64,000 nt of DNA from Multivorans sp965116445 (lineage in GTDB: Bacteria > Acidobacteriota > Thermoanaerobaculia > Multivoradales > Multivoraceae), in assembly GCA_965116445.1 (NCBI GenBank), contig OZ220688.1, positions 62,001 through 126,000 on the forward strand, given 5' to 3'. Below, in pieces: positions 49,924 to 58,538 of this stretch. The notes beneath the pieces are model-generated. The model made no database searches. It was not told where the DNA came from and saw nothing but the letters and a program-made list of their open reading frames with translations. The position numbers were made by a program, and so were the translations under genes. Position 1 is the stretch's first letter; the number at the start of each line of letters is the position of its first letter.

Positions 49924-52026
49924 ATGAAGCACAATCTGATGCGGTGCCTGGGCGGCGGCGGCCCTTGGCCACGCCCCCTGCTCTTCCTGGCAGCCGCACT
50001 TGCCGCCGTCGCCGGCAACGCCTCTGACAAGCGGCCGATGACGATCGTCGAGCTGATCGACGTACCGGGGGTGGGCAGTCCACGAATCTCCCCGGACGGC
50101 GCCCAGCTCCTCTACACCCGCTCCGACACGGACTGGGAGAAGAACGGTCGCACGACCCACATTCGTCGCATCGAGATGGACGGCGCCGGAGACGTTCGGC
50201 TGACCTACGGCGAGAAGGGGGAACGGAGCCCGCGCTGGTCGCCGGACGGGAGCTACGTGGCCTTCCTCGCGAACCGGGGCGAGGAGGACTCCACGCAGAT
50301 CTACCTGCTGCCCAACCGGGGTGGGGAAGCGGCTCCGTTGACCAGCCACGAGAGTTCCGTCCAGAGCTTCGAGTTCTCCCCGGACGGCGAGCACATCTTC
50401 TTCCTCGCCGCGGATCCGAAGACTGCCGAGGAGAAGAAGAAGGACGAACTGAAGGACGACGTCTTCGCCTTCGACGAGGACTACAAGCAGCGCCACCTGT
50501 TCCGGGTCGCCTGGACCGGCGACGACCGGGGCGAGGAAGAGCGGATCACCGAGGGGGACTTCTCGGTCGTCGGCTTCCGGATCTCGACGGACGGCGGGCG
50601 GATCGCGCACCACCGGGCGCCCTCGCCGCTCTTCGACAACCGGGACGAGGGCGAGGTCTGGATCATGGACGCGGACGGCGGGAATGCGCTGCAGCTCACC
50701 GACAACACGGTGAGCGAGTCCGGGGCCGAGCTGTCTCCGGACGGACAGCGCGTCCTGTTCGTTACCAACTCCAGCGCGGACCTGGAGACGTACTTCAACA
50801 CGAACATCTTCGTCGTGCCGGTCGCCGGCGGAGCGCACCGGTTGCTGTACGAGGAGATGCCGCACGAGGTGAACGGCGCCCGCTGGGCCGACGACGGGTC
50901 GATCTACTTCACCGCGAACACCGGGATTCGTAGTCAGCTCTTCCACGCGGCCGTGGACGACGCTCAGCCTGTGGCTCTCACGGAAGGGGACCACGCGCTG
51001 GGCTCGTGGGCCTGGTCAAGGGCCACGGGCCAGCACGCGTTCACGATGAACCGCAGGGAAAGCCCGGGGGACATCCATGTGTTGCCGGCCGAGGGCGGGA
51101 CTCCCGTCAAGGTGACCTCCGTCTTCGACTACCTCGCCGAGACCTTCCTGCTGCCCCGTCAGGAGGCGATCCGCTGGCCGGGCGAGGACGGCACGGAAGT
51201 CGAGGGTCTCCTGTACTACCCGCTCGACTACGAGGAGGGCAACCGTTACCCGCTGGTCGTCCAGACGCACGGCGGACCCGCGGCGTCGGACAAGTTCGGG
51301 TTCGGCCGCTGGTCGAACTACGTCCAGGTGCTGACCGCCCGCGGCTACTTCGTCTTCAAGCCGAACTACCGGGGGAGCACCGGCTACGGGGATCCCTTCC
51401 TGCGCGACATGGTCGGTCACTACTTCCACCAGGCGCATCTCGACGTGATGACCGGGGTCGACCACCTGATCGAACGCGGACTCGTCGACGGCGACCGGAT
51501 GGCGAAGATGGGTTGGAGCGGCGGCGGTCACATGACGAACAAGATCATCACCCACACGGACCGCTTCAAGGCCGCGTCGTCGGGCGCCGGCGCGGTGAAC
51601 TGGATCTCGATGTACGGCCAGAGCGACGTGCGGACCTACCGCACGCCCTGGTTCGGCGGCACGCCCTGGCAGGAGGACGCTCCGATCGGCGTCTACTGGG
51701 AGAACTCGCCGCTCAGGGAAATCTACAAGGTGACGACGCCGACTCTCGTCCTGGTCGGCGAGAACGACGTCCGGGTGCCGCCGCCCCAGTCGGTCGAGCT
51801 ATACCGCGCGCTCAAGGCGAACGGAGTGGAGACCCATCTCTACATCGCGCCGCGCGAGCCCCACGGCTGGGGCGAACTCCGCCACGAGCTGTTCAAGGTG
51901 AACGTGGAGATCGACTGGTTCGAGCGCCACGTCCGGGGCATCGAGTACGAGTGGGAGACGGCGCCGGGGTCCGACGAGGACGAGGAAGCTGAGGAAGCCG
52001 AGGACACCGGCGAAAGCACGGGCTAA
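49924..52026 (+). CDS. S9-family prolyl oligopeptidase (acylaminoacyl-peptidase type), secreted
   Basis: 700 residues from the ATG at 49924 (49912 adds four). Signal peptide, then a seven-bladed propeller with TolB-like repeats (SPDGAQLLYTRSD, SPRWSPDGSYVAFLA), then the alpha/beta hydrolase domain. The triad is Ser532 in GWSGGG, Asp615 in GENDVRV and His647 in EPHGWGE. It cleaves short peptides, often removing acylated or dipeptide ends. The tail is strongly acidic (DEDEEAEEAED). Shares the divergent promoter region with a serine hydrolase, suggesting peptide use. Confidence 0.92.
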   Translation: MKHNLMRCLGGGGPWPRPLLFLAAALAAVAGNASDKRPMTIVELIDVPGVGSPRISPDGAQLLYTRSDTDWEKNGRTTHIRRIEMDGAGDVRLTYGEKGERSPRWSPDGSYVAFLANRGEEDSTQIYLLPNRGGEAAPLTSHESSVQSFEFSPDGEHIFFLAADPKTAEEKKKDELKDDVFAFDEDYKQRHLFRVAWTGDDRGEEERITEGDFSVVGFRISTDGGRIAHHRAPSPLFDNRDEGEVWIMDADGGNALQLTDNTVSESGAELSPDGQRVLFVTNSSADLETYFNTNIFVVPVAGGAHRLLYEEMPHEVNGARWADDGSIYFTANTGIRSQLFHAAVDDAQPVALTEGDHALGSWAWSRATGQHAFTMNRRESPGDIHVLPAEGGTPVKVTSVFDYLAETFLLPRQEAIRWPGEDGTEVEGLLYYPLDYEEGNRYPLVVQTHGGPAASDKFGFGRWSNYVQVLTARGYFVFKPNYRGSTGYGDPFLRDMVGHYFHQAHLDVMTGVDHLIERGLVDGDRMAKMGWSGGGHMTNKIITHTDRFKAASSGAGAVNWISMYGQSDVRTYRTPWFGGTPWQEDAPIGVYWENSPLREIYKVTTPTLVLVGENDVRVPPPQSVELYRALKANGVETHLYIAPREPHGWGELRHELFKVNVEIDWFERHVRGIEYEWETAPGSDEDEEAEEAEDTGESTG

Positions 52027-52124
52027 CGAGGCTCTGCCTCAGACCGACGAGCATGCGTCCCCGCCGGCATCCGGCATGAAGCACCGGTGCTCGGATTGCT
52101 ACCGCCAGGAAAGGGATTCACTCA

Positions 52125-52844
52125 ATGGATGCACACAATGTCGCCGAACCCGGGAGCACGAAGGGTCCGAAGATCCCGGTTGCGGTCTTCGTCGTCCTCG
52201 TCGTCGGTGTCCAGGCGCTGGCCTGGAACGTGGCGAGCTACCGGCTGCACGGGAGTAACGATCCGCTCTACCTGCTGCTCAGCCTCTTCCTGTCGATCAA
52301 CCTGCTGATCTGCTTCTGGGAAGCGTGCCTCTACCTGAGGCGGGACATCATCGGGCAGCGAGCGGAGTACTGGCGCGGGCGTGGTGCGTCGACCGGCCGG
52401 CCGCCGGCCACCTTGTTCCTGTTCTCGGGGATTCCGCTCGGGGCCATCCTGTCGCCGACGACCTGGGCGGACGTCTGGGCGGCGTACTCGGTGTACGACG
52501 ACGCCTACACGGATCGACGGACGTTCGGCTTCAACTGCGATGTCGGCAACGGCTTCGTCACGCCGATTCCGTCGATGATCCTGCTGGCCTCGATGACCAC
52601 CGGTTTCCTGCCGGCCGTGGTCGCCGGGATCATCGGCCTCGCGCTGTTCTGGCAGTGGGTCTACGTGAGCTCGCTCTACATCGTGAGCTACTACATCTCA
52701 GGCGGGCACCGGACTCTCAGCAGGCTGGACCGATTGGTCTGGGTGTGGACCCCCAACACGGTGTGGGTCCTCATCCCGATGTTCGGACTGTACGTGTCCG
52801 CTCGCCTGATTCTCGACCGGACGTACGCGGTGCTCGGCCGCTAA
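52125..52844 (+). CDS. multi-pass membrane protein of unknown family
   Basis: 239 residues after AGGAAAGGG. Five or six hydrophobic segments are visible (PVAVFVVLVVGVQALAWNVA; LYLLLSLFLSINLLICF; FLPAVVAGIIGLALFWQWVY; VWVLIPMFGLYVSARLI). A conserved-looking soluble loop (TDRRTFGFNCDVGNGFVTP) sits in the middle. I do not recognise a family. It is convergent, 2 bp from the next gene's stop. Role unknown. Confidence 0.7.
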   Translation: MDAHNVAEPGSTKGPKIPVAVFVVLVVGVQALAWNVASYRLHGSNDPLYLLLSLFLSINLLICFWEACLYLRRDIIGQRAEYWRGRGASTGRPPATLFLFSGIPLGAILSPTTWADVWAAYSVYDDAYTDRRTFGFNCDVGNGFVTPIPSMILLASMTTGFLPAVVAGIIGLALFWQWVYVSSLYIVSYYISGGHRTLSRLDRLVWVWTPNTVWVLIPMFGLYVSARLILDRTYAVLGR

Positions 52845-52846
52845 GG

Positions 52847-54205
52847 TCAGCCCCCGCTGGTTTCGGCCGCTGCTGCCGCTTCCCTCTGCTTGCGACGGAA
52901 CTCGCGTACTTGCTCGATCTGCTGCTTCAGCGCGTCGGGCACGATGAAGGTGGGCATGTTCGTCTGCTGCGTCCGGTCGCTGAACGTGTAGTGGATGAAG
53001 CCGACCATCATCTCGTCGGTCGTCGCCTCGCCCCAGGTCGCGTTCGACGTCGGATCGGGGTTCGTCAGGTTGTCGGCTGAGTTGTCGAACTTCGCGTCGA
53101 CGCGGATCGTCGTGCCCGCCGGGATCACCCTCGGCGCCGTCGGCGTGTAGGTGAGCTGCCAGTTGAAGTCGTAGTTCGGCACGTCGAGCAGGACTTCCTT
53201 GCGGCCGTCGGGGTACTCGGCCGAAAACGTCATCGACTTGCCCCGCAGATGCATGTGCGGCGTGAAGTCGAAGAGCACGGCCTCATGCTCGGTCGTGAAG
53301 GACGACCAGGAGTGGTAGTCGCTGTCGCCCGCCGGGATGTTCAGGGTCGGGTCGACCAGCCACAACGTCTCGACCACGTTCTCGGGCTTCTCGTCGTGGA
53401 AGTAGAGGCCCATCGTCGTCTGGTCGGTGCCGCCGGTGCCCGGGCCCGGGGTCTTGTGGTAGTGCATCTGGAAGAACAGCGTGCTGTTCGGTGGCATGCG
53501 CATCCCGTGGCCTTCGGCGAACTGGAGCGGCGCGACGCCGGGTCCCCATCCGCCGACGAAGGTGAGGTCCAGGGTTCCGGTCCGGCTCTGCACGCCCGCG
53601 AGCGTGGCGTCGGGCGGCGCGAGGTAGGTCAACTGGTGATGTACCCCTTCGACGAACCCGGGGTGAATCTCGATCGCCCGAATCCAGCGCTCCTCGTCGA
53701 CCGGGTTGTCCACCTGGAGCCACTCGTAGTGATCCTCGATCTCATCGGAGACCCGGAACTCCGGGGCCGTGTACACGAGGTCCGGCGGTCCGAGCTGCCA
53801 CTCCGAGGAGAAGCTGGGCGGCTCCGGCGCCTGTGCGAGGTCGCCGGCCGGCGCGCCCGCGGCCACCCAGCGGTTCAGCGTCTCGATCTCGGCGTCCGTG
53901 AGGCTCGGGTCCTCGACGAAGTCGCCGTGCTCCGGGTTCGCGAACCACGGCGGCATCGTCCGGTCGCTCGTGACCTTGCGGATCGACTTCGCCCACGGGC
54001 GCGTCTCGTCGTAGGTCAGGAGCGACATGGGCGCCGTCTGGCCGGGCCGGTGACAGCTCACGCAGTTCGCGTGGAGGATGGGCGCTACGTGGTCTGCCCA
54101 GGTGACCTCGGCGGGGTCCGCCGCGTTGTTGGCCGGCGGTGCGGCGACGGCGGCGCTCGCGATGAGCGCGAGACTGATGGCGAGGAAGGGGAGACGGGAC
54201 TTCAT
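52847..54205 (-). CDS. secreted protein with c-type haem domain and copper monooxygenase-like (PHM) domain
   Basis: 452 residues, AAGGAG site before the ATG, signal peptide cut near VAA (21). A haem c site CVSCH lies at about 48-52 within a cytochrome c-like domain (ILHANCVSCHRPGQTAPMSL). After it comes a PHM/DBH-like beta domain with histidine motifs EGVHHQLTYL, FFQMHYHKT and FTPHMHLRG that could bind copper. The C-terminus is a basic/Ala-rich helix. Family members are secreted in Acidobacteriota and related groups; the reaction is unknown. Confidence 0.8.
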   Translation of the reverse strand: MKSRLPFLAISLALIASAAVAAPPANNAADPAEVTWADHVAPILHANCVSCHRPGQTAPMSLLTYDETRPWAKSIRKVTSDRTMPPWFANPEHGDFVEDPSLTDAEIETLNRWVAAGAPAGDLAQAPEPPSFSSEWQLGPPDLVYTAPEFRVSDEIEDHYEWLQVDNPVDEERWIRAIEIHPGFVEGVHHQLTYLAPPDATLAGVQSRTGTLDLTFVGGWGPGVAPLQFAEGHGMRMPPNSTLFFQMHYHKTPGPGTGGTDQTTMGLYFHDEKPENVVETLWLVDPTLNIPAGDSDYHSWSSFTTEHEAVLFDFTPHMHLRGKSMTFSAEYPDGRKEVLLDVPNYDFNWQLTYTPTAPRVIPAGTTIRVDAKFDNSADNLTNPDPTSNATWGEATTDEMMVGFIHYTFSDRTQQTNMPTFIVPDALKQQIEQVREFRRKQREAAAAAETSGG

Positions 54206-54335
54206 GGGGTTCTCCTTGGGCGGTGCAGTCCGTGCGGAGGTGAGTGTAGCCGTTGGACCGATCAGAGACCGGCGCTTCGCGCCGGATGCCGGCGGGAACC
54301 CGGGTGGCGCGACTCTGCGCCACCCGCGAAACAGT

Positions 54336-54377
54336 CCGTGCGTCCGTCATCGGACGCACGGATGACACGCCGGCGCA
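54336..54377 (+). repeat. hairpin and REP-like foot next to IS copy 2
   Basis: CCGTGCGTCCG-TCAT-CGGACGCACGG is a near-perfect stem-loop, followed by ATGACACGCCGGCGCA. It then breaks into the IS. With the CCCAGTG at 55821-55827 on the far side it rebuilds the standard foot. Same layout as 32420-32470 with compensated stem changes. Confidence 0.7.
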
Positions 54378-54671
54378 TGTATGGTCCGCCCCGCTTGTGC
54401 AAGGGCTCTTTCCGGGTTTCTGGCGAGGTAGGTGCAGTTGCTTGCATGTATTCGGCCTGTTGGTGGGAGTCTCTGAGAGAGAGCTCCCTGGCCCCGATGG
54501 AATACGCGCGCGTCGGCCTCTTCACACCCAGACGGCCTCTTGATGGGCCCTGCGCCGACTCAGGCTTCTCAACGCGCCGGTCCGACCTGTTTCGCCATCG
54601 CTCGAATGAGTCCCCGCAAACTGCTTGGTGGGGCGATTCTCCTATCGTTGGTTCGCTGTTCCCCGAGCCGT
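54377..54671 (-). ncRNA. candidate bridge RNA region, copy 2
   Basis: Same sequence as in copy 1. Guide segments map to 54559-54551 and 54531-54525 (target side) and to 54468-54464 and 54451-54444 (donor side). The right flank here has GCGCCGGC instead of GCGCCGAC, which the guide can still pair with through one G-U pair. Confidence 0.55.
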
Positions 54672-55733
54672 CTACGCCGCGGCCCGTGAGTCCCTTGCTC
54701 GACCGCCGACATGGCGTTCGTCGCTGTAGCGTTCGTCGTGTCGCAGCACCGCCCAGGCGATTCGAGCCAGCTTGTTGGCCACGGCCACCGTGGCGACGTT
54801 CGCCCCCCGGCGCCGCTTGACGTCCAGAGCCCATTCCTTGAGCCGCGTCCGCTCGCCCTTGTGGGCTGTGCGCAGCACCGCCCGCGCACCGTGGATCAGA
54901 AGCGCCCGCATGTAGCGGTCCCCGCGTTTGCTGATCCCCAACAGCCTCGTGTGCCCGCCGGTCGATGCCTGACGAGGCACCAGCCCGAGAAACGCCGACA
55001 TCTGACGGCCGCTGCTGAAGGCCCAGCCCGAGCCGACCGACGCCACCAGCGCCGTCGACACCATCGGACCGATCCCCGGGATCGACATCAAACGCTCGGA
55101 CAGGGGGTTCTCCTTCGACTCCCGCTCCAGCATCGCCGTCAGATCCGCCACCTGATCGTCGACCTGCATCAGCGCCTGGTGCTGCATGCACAAGAGAGCC
55201 CGAAAGTCGCCCGGCAGGGCCCGCTCCGGGTCCGACGCGATCGCAGGCACCTCCCGCTTGATCACCGCCAGACCCTGAGGCAGCACGATCCCGTACTCCC
55301 GCAGAAAACCACGTAACTGGTTCGCCAACTGCGTGCGCACACCAACCATCGTCTCCCGACTTCGGTGGATCTGCTGCAGCGCCCGGCGCTCCTTCGTCTT
55401 GTAAGGCACGAAACGCATCGTCGGACGCGACACCGCCTCGCAGATCGCCTCCGCGTCGTGGTAGTCGCTCTTGTTCGACTTCACGTACGGACGGACAAAC
55501 TGCGGACTCATCATCCGCACGTCGTGGCCCAGATCCCTCAGCTTCTCCACCCAGTGGTGCGCGCCGCAGCTCGCCTCCATCCCCACCAGGCACGGCTTGA
55601 GCCGCGACATCAACTCCATCAGCCGCGGTGCCTTCAACTGACGCTGAAACACCACCGCGCCCGACGCGTCCATCCCGCACACCTGGTACACATGCTTGCC
55701 CAGATCGATACCGACTCGAGTAACCTCCTTCAC
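54672..55733 (-). CDS. IS110-family DEDD transposase, copy 2
   Basis: 353 residues, identical to the enzyme at 7081, with the same GTG start and AAGGAGGAGG site. DEDD residues D10, E53, D90, D93 and S257 are all present, so it should be active. Confidence 0.95.
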   Translation of the reverse strand: MKEVTRVGIDLGKHVYQVCGMDASGAVVFQRQLKAPRLMELMSRLKPCLVGMEASCGAHHWVEKLRDLGHDVRMMSPQFVRPYVKSNKSDYHDAEAICEAVSRPTMRFVPYKTKERRALQQIHRSRETMVGVRTQLANQLRGFLREYGIVLPQGLAVIKREVPAIASDPERALPGDFRALLCMQHQALMQVDDQVADLTAMLERESKENPLSERLMSIPGIGPMVSTALVASVGSGWAFSSGRQMSAFLGLVPRQASTGGHTRLLGISKRGDRYMRALLIHGARAVLRTAHKGERTRLKEWALDVKRRRGANVATVAVANKLARIAWAVLRHDERYSDERHVGGRARDSRAAA

Positions 55734-55841
55734 GGTCCGCCTCCTCCTTGTTGTTCGGAAGAAAACACCATTCTGGCCCCAACGAGAGGCCGTAAGGGTG
55801 CGGGGCGGACCATCCCATTACCCAGTGGGTGTCGCCCCTCC

Positions 55842-55908
55842 GGCACCGGGTGCGCCGACGTCCTCGTCGGCTTTCTGAAGGGAAGGCGCGAGGCCAAGGC
55901 CTCGCTCC
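55842..55908 (-). repeat. REP-like repeat (copy D), complete
   Basis: Reverse orientation: foot GGCACCGGGTGCGCC, stem GCCGACG/CGTCGGC, link CTTTCTGAAGGGAAGG, then hairpin 1 GCGAGGCC-AA-GGCCTCGC. It lies 20 bp from IS copy 2 but is unoccupied. The foot has CCGGGTG where occupied sites have CACTGGGTG. Confidence 0.75.
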
Positions 55909-55968
55909 GCCCGGGACACCGGCGTAGCCCACACGGCGCCGGCCGGTGTCCGGGAGTGCGAGGTTCGA

Positions 55969-56895
55969 TCAATCGAACGCGCTGAGGACCTCGTCGTCGA
56001 TCTGCTGCCAGGCCTCCGGTCGGTTGCCGACGCCGCAAAGGACGATCTCCTCGGCGCCGGCTTCGACGTACTGGTGCAGCAGGTCCTGAACGCGGGAAGC
56101 GGTACCCCAGCAGTACCAGGGTTGTCCGGGGGATTTCGCGGCTTCCTCGTCGTTCGCGAAGAGCCGGAAAAGCAGGCCGACGGTTCTCTTGATCTCCGCC
56201 GGGTCGCGGCCGGCGTCCTCGCAGTGGCGGTCGAGAACCTGCTGCTTGTGCCGGAAGACGTCGACCCCGGCCGGGTGCCAGAAGTCCAGGTTGCTGATAT
56301 CGCCGTAGCGGGCGCAGGTGCGCAGCGTTCGCTTCTCGCCGTTGCCGCCGATCAGGATGGGGATGTGGTCCGTCCGGGTTCGACGCGGACGGGTCGAACC
56401 CGGCGCGAGCGGCGCCTCGTCCAGGCGGTAGTGATTGCCCTCGAAGGTGACTTTCTCGCCCTCCTTTGCCGTGAACAGGAGGCGGATGAGCCGGGCCGCC
56501 TCCTCCAGCCGGTCGGAGCGCTCGCCCAGGGAGGGGAAGTCCCAGCCGTAGGCGCTGTGTTCGCGCTCGAACCAGGCGGCGCCGATGCCGAGCTCCATGC
56601 GCCCGCCGCTGATGTGGTCGACGCTCGCGCAGATCTTCGCGAGCAGGGCCGGATTCCGGTAGGTCACGCCGCAGGCGAGCGTGCCGAGGCGGACCCGCTC
56701 GGTCAGGACCGCCGCCGCGGTGATCAGGGTCCAGACCTCGAGGGCCGACAGGTGTTCGTCGTTGGGAGCGGCCGGCGGCAGGAAGTGGTCCGAGAACCAC
56801 AGGCTGCTCCAACTGCCGTTCTCGATCGCCTGGACCGTGGCTTCGGTCTGTGACCATGGCACGCGGTAGCTGCTGAGCTGGGCGCCAAACTCCAT
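55969..56895 (-). CDS. LLM-class F420/FMN-dependent oxidoreductase
   Basis: 308 residues of the luciferase-like monooxygenase fold: LWFSDHFLPP near the N-terminus, LGTLACGVTYRNPALLAKI, RMELGIGAAWFEREHSAYGW and IPILIGGNGEKRTLR. The F420-dependent subgroup (TIGR03560-like) fits best. It would reduce or oxidise a small organic molecule with a flavin/deazaflavin. It diverges from an MFS transporter. The ATG lies 7 nt after a TAGCTT -10 box with no ribosome site between. Confidence 0.85.
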   Translation of the reverse strand: MEFGAQLSSYRVPWSQTEATVQAIENGSWSSLWFSDHFLPPAAPNDEHLSALEVWTLITAAAVLTERVRLGTLACGVTYRNPALLAKICASVDHISGGRMELGIGAAWFEREHSAYGWDFPSLGERSDRLEEAARLIRLLFTAKEGEKVTFEGNHYRLDEAPLAPGSTRPRRTRTDHIPILIGGNGEKRTLRTCARYGDISNLDFWHPAGVDVFRHKQQVLDRHCEDAGRDPAEIKRTVGLLFRLFANDEEAAKSPGQPWYCWGTASRVQDLLHQYVEAGAEEIVLCGVGNRPEAWQQIDDEVLSAFD

Positions 56896-56902
56896 GGGGC
56901 CG

Positions 56903-56931
56903 AAGCTACCTCAAGTGGTACGCTGTTCCAA
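56903..56931 (-). promoter_or_regulatory. promoter of the LLM oxidoreductase gene
   Basis: On the minus strand TTGGAA (56931-56926), 17 bp, TAGCTT (56908-56903), 7 nt to the ATG. Predicts a leaderless message. Confidence 0.45.
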
Positions 56932-56948
56932 GTTTGTGACGCGCAGCG

Positions 56949-58538
56949 ATGACAGACGCCATCCAGGCTCAGACGGCCGTCGACCCGCCCGTTCCCCGGC
57001 GGCCCGATCGTCGACGGAAGGTGCCGCTGCGCACGAAGCTCGCCTTCTCCTCCGGCGGCTTTCAGCAGGGGATGGTGGTCGCCGCCCGCATCACCACCCT
57101 GATCTTCTACAACCAGGTGCTTGGCGTCTCGGCGGCGCTGTGCGGCGTCGCCTACCTGGTCGCGAGCATCGTCGACGCGGTTTCCGATCCGCTGGTCGGG
57201 GCGATCTCCGACCGCTTCCAGAGCCGATGGGGGCGCCGCCACCCGTTGATGCTGATGTCGGCCCTCCCGATCACGGTCTCCTTCTACTTTCTGTATCAGC
57301 CCGTCTCGGGACTGGGGGAGAGCGGCCTCTTCGTGTGGCTGCTCTGCTTCCTCGTCCTGCTCCGCATCGCTTCGTCCCTTTTCAACATCCCGCGCGACGC
57401 GCTGGGCGCGGAACTCACGGACGACTACCACGAGCGGACCTCGATCTTTGGTTGGTACAACGTCTTCGCCACGGGTGCCGCGGTCGGGCTGAGTCTGCTG
57501 GTCCTGAACGCGATCTTTCCGTCCACGCCGGAGTTCAGCAACGGTTTTCTCGACCCGAGCCGGTACGTCATTCTGGCCGCGTTCGGCGCCGTCGTGGTTC
57601 TCGCGGCCGTTCTGGCGTCGACCTTCGGCACGGTCGACCAGATTCCACATCTGCACCCGACCGCGCACCGGCGCTTCAGCATCCGCGACCACCACGGCGA
57701 GCTGCGGCAGCTTTTTGCGAATCGTTCGTTCGTGTCGGTGACCGTCTCCTGGCTGACCATCGCCGCGGCCCAGGGCGTACTGGACATGGTCAGCTTCTAC
57801 ACATGGATCTGGGTCTACGACCTGTCGACCGAACAGTTCTCGGTCCTGGCCTTCGCAAAGATCCCCGGGATCATCGTCGCCCTGCCGCTCGCCGCCTGGA
57901 TGACACGCCGCTTCGACAAGAAGCCGACGGTGATCATCACCACCGCGGTTTCGGCCATCCTGGTGGCCTTTCCGCATGTACTGCGCTTGGCGGGTCTGTT
58001 CCCCGGGAACGAATCGCCGCTGCTGCTGCCCCTGCTGTTCGGGCCGTTGTTCATCGGCTATGCCCTGGTGACGGTCATGGTCATTGTGGTCGATTCCCAG
58101 TTGGTCGACATCGCGGACGACCACGAACTCCGGACCGGCAGCCGGGCCGAGGGCACGATCTTCTCCGTTCGGGAGTTCGCGATGAAGGCGACGGAAGGGT
58201 TCGGCGGTTTGATCGGAGGCTTCGGACTGGAGCTGATCCGGTTCCCGGAGAACGCGGAGCTGGAGGGAGTGTCGGAGGGGACTCTCACCGGCCTGCTGGT
58301 GATGAGCGGGCCGCTCTGCCTCGTGATTTACGGTGTAGGCATTCTGTTCATGACGATGTATCGCCTGAACGCCGGCAGGCATGAGGAGATTCTGACCGTG
58401 CTGGAGGCGAGGCGAGCGGCGGGTGTGACGGGGATTGGCGCCGCAGGACGGTCGCCGCTTCGCGGCGCGTCTTCTCCAGAAGCCGGCGAGGACGCCGGCG
58501 CACCCAGTTCCTCGGCGCAGGCTCCTGGCGGCGGATGA
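56949..58538 (+). CDS. MFS transporter, glycoside-cation symporter (MFS_2) type
   Basis: 529 residues and twelve helices. The GPH-family motif DAVSDPLVGAISDRF followed by SRWGRRHPLM lies in the first third. Relatives import sugars or other glycosides with a cation. The last ~40 residues (from about GVTGIGAAGR) are encoded by a REP-like repeat read in frame, giving SPEAGEDAGAP before the stop, so the natural C-terminus has been replaced or extended. It overlaps the PhyH gene by 4 bp and heads a four-gene run. Confidence 0.88.
   Translation: MTDAIQAQTAVDPPVPRRPDRRRKVPLRTKLAFSSGGFQQGMVVAARITTLIFYNQVLGVSAALCGVAYLVASIVDAVSDPLVGAISDRFQSRWGRRHPLMLMSALPITVSFYFLYQPVSGLGESGLFVWLLCFLVLLRIASSLFNIPRDALGAELTDDYHERTSIFGWYNVFATGAAVGLSLLVLNAIFPSTPEFSNGFLDPSRYVILAAFGAVVVLAAVLASTFGTVDQIPHLHPTAHRRFSIRDHHGELRQLFANRSFVSVTVSWLTIAAAQGVLDMVSFYTWIWVYDLSTEQFSVLAFAKIPGIIVALPLAAWMTRRFDKKPTVIITTAVSAILVAFPHVLRLAGLFPGNESPLLLPLLFGPLFIGYALVTVMVIVVDSQLVDIADDHELRTGSRAEGTIFSVREFAMKATEGFGGLIGGFGLELIRFPENAELEGVSEGTLTGLLVMSGPLCLVIYGVGILFMTMYRLNAGRHEEILTVLEARRAAGVTGIGAAGRSPLRGASSPEAGEDAGAPSSSAQAPGGG
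58448..58508 (+). repeat. REP-like repeat (copy B) inside the MFS gene
   Basis: Hairpin 1 GCCGC-TTCG-CGGC (about 58452-58465), link TCTTCTCCAGAA, stem GCCGGCG-AGGA-CGCCGGC, foot GCACCCAGT. It ends 30 bp before the stop codon and keeps the frame open. Confidence 0.75.

Larger units (their letters stand above)
54377..55819 (-). mobile_element. IS110-family (IS1111-like) insertion sequence, copy 2
   Basis: Identical to copy 1 over the 1457 shared bases (54371-55827), reversed. Inverted repeats are at 55800-55813 and 54381-54394. Flanks GCGCA / CCCAGTG rebuild an uninterrupted repeat foot when joined, so the insertion point is the same as in copy 1. It lies between a cytochrome-like gene and an LLM oxidoreductase gene and breaks no gene. 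A reverse-complement pair of identical copies 46 kb apart could also promote inversion of the region between. Confidence 0.92.
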
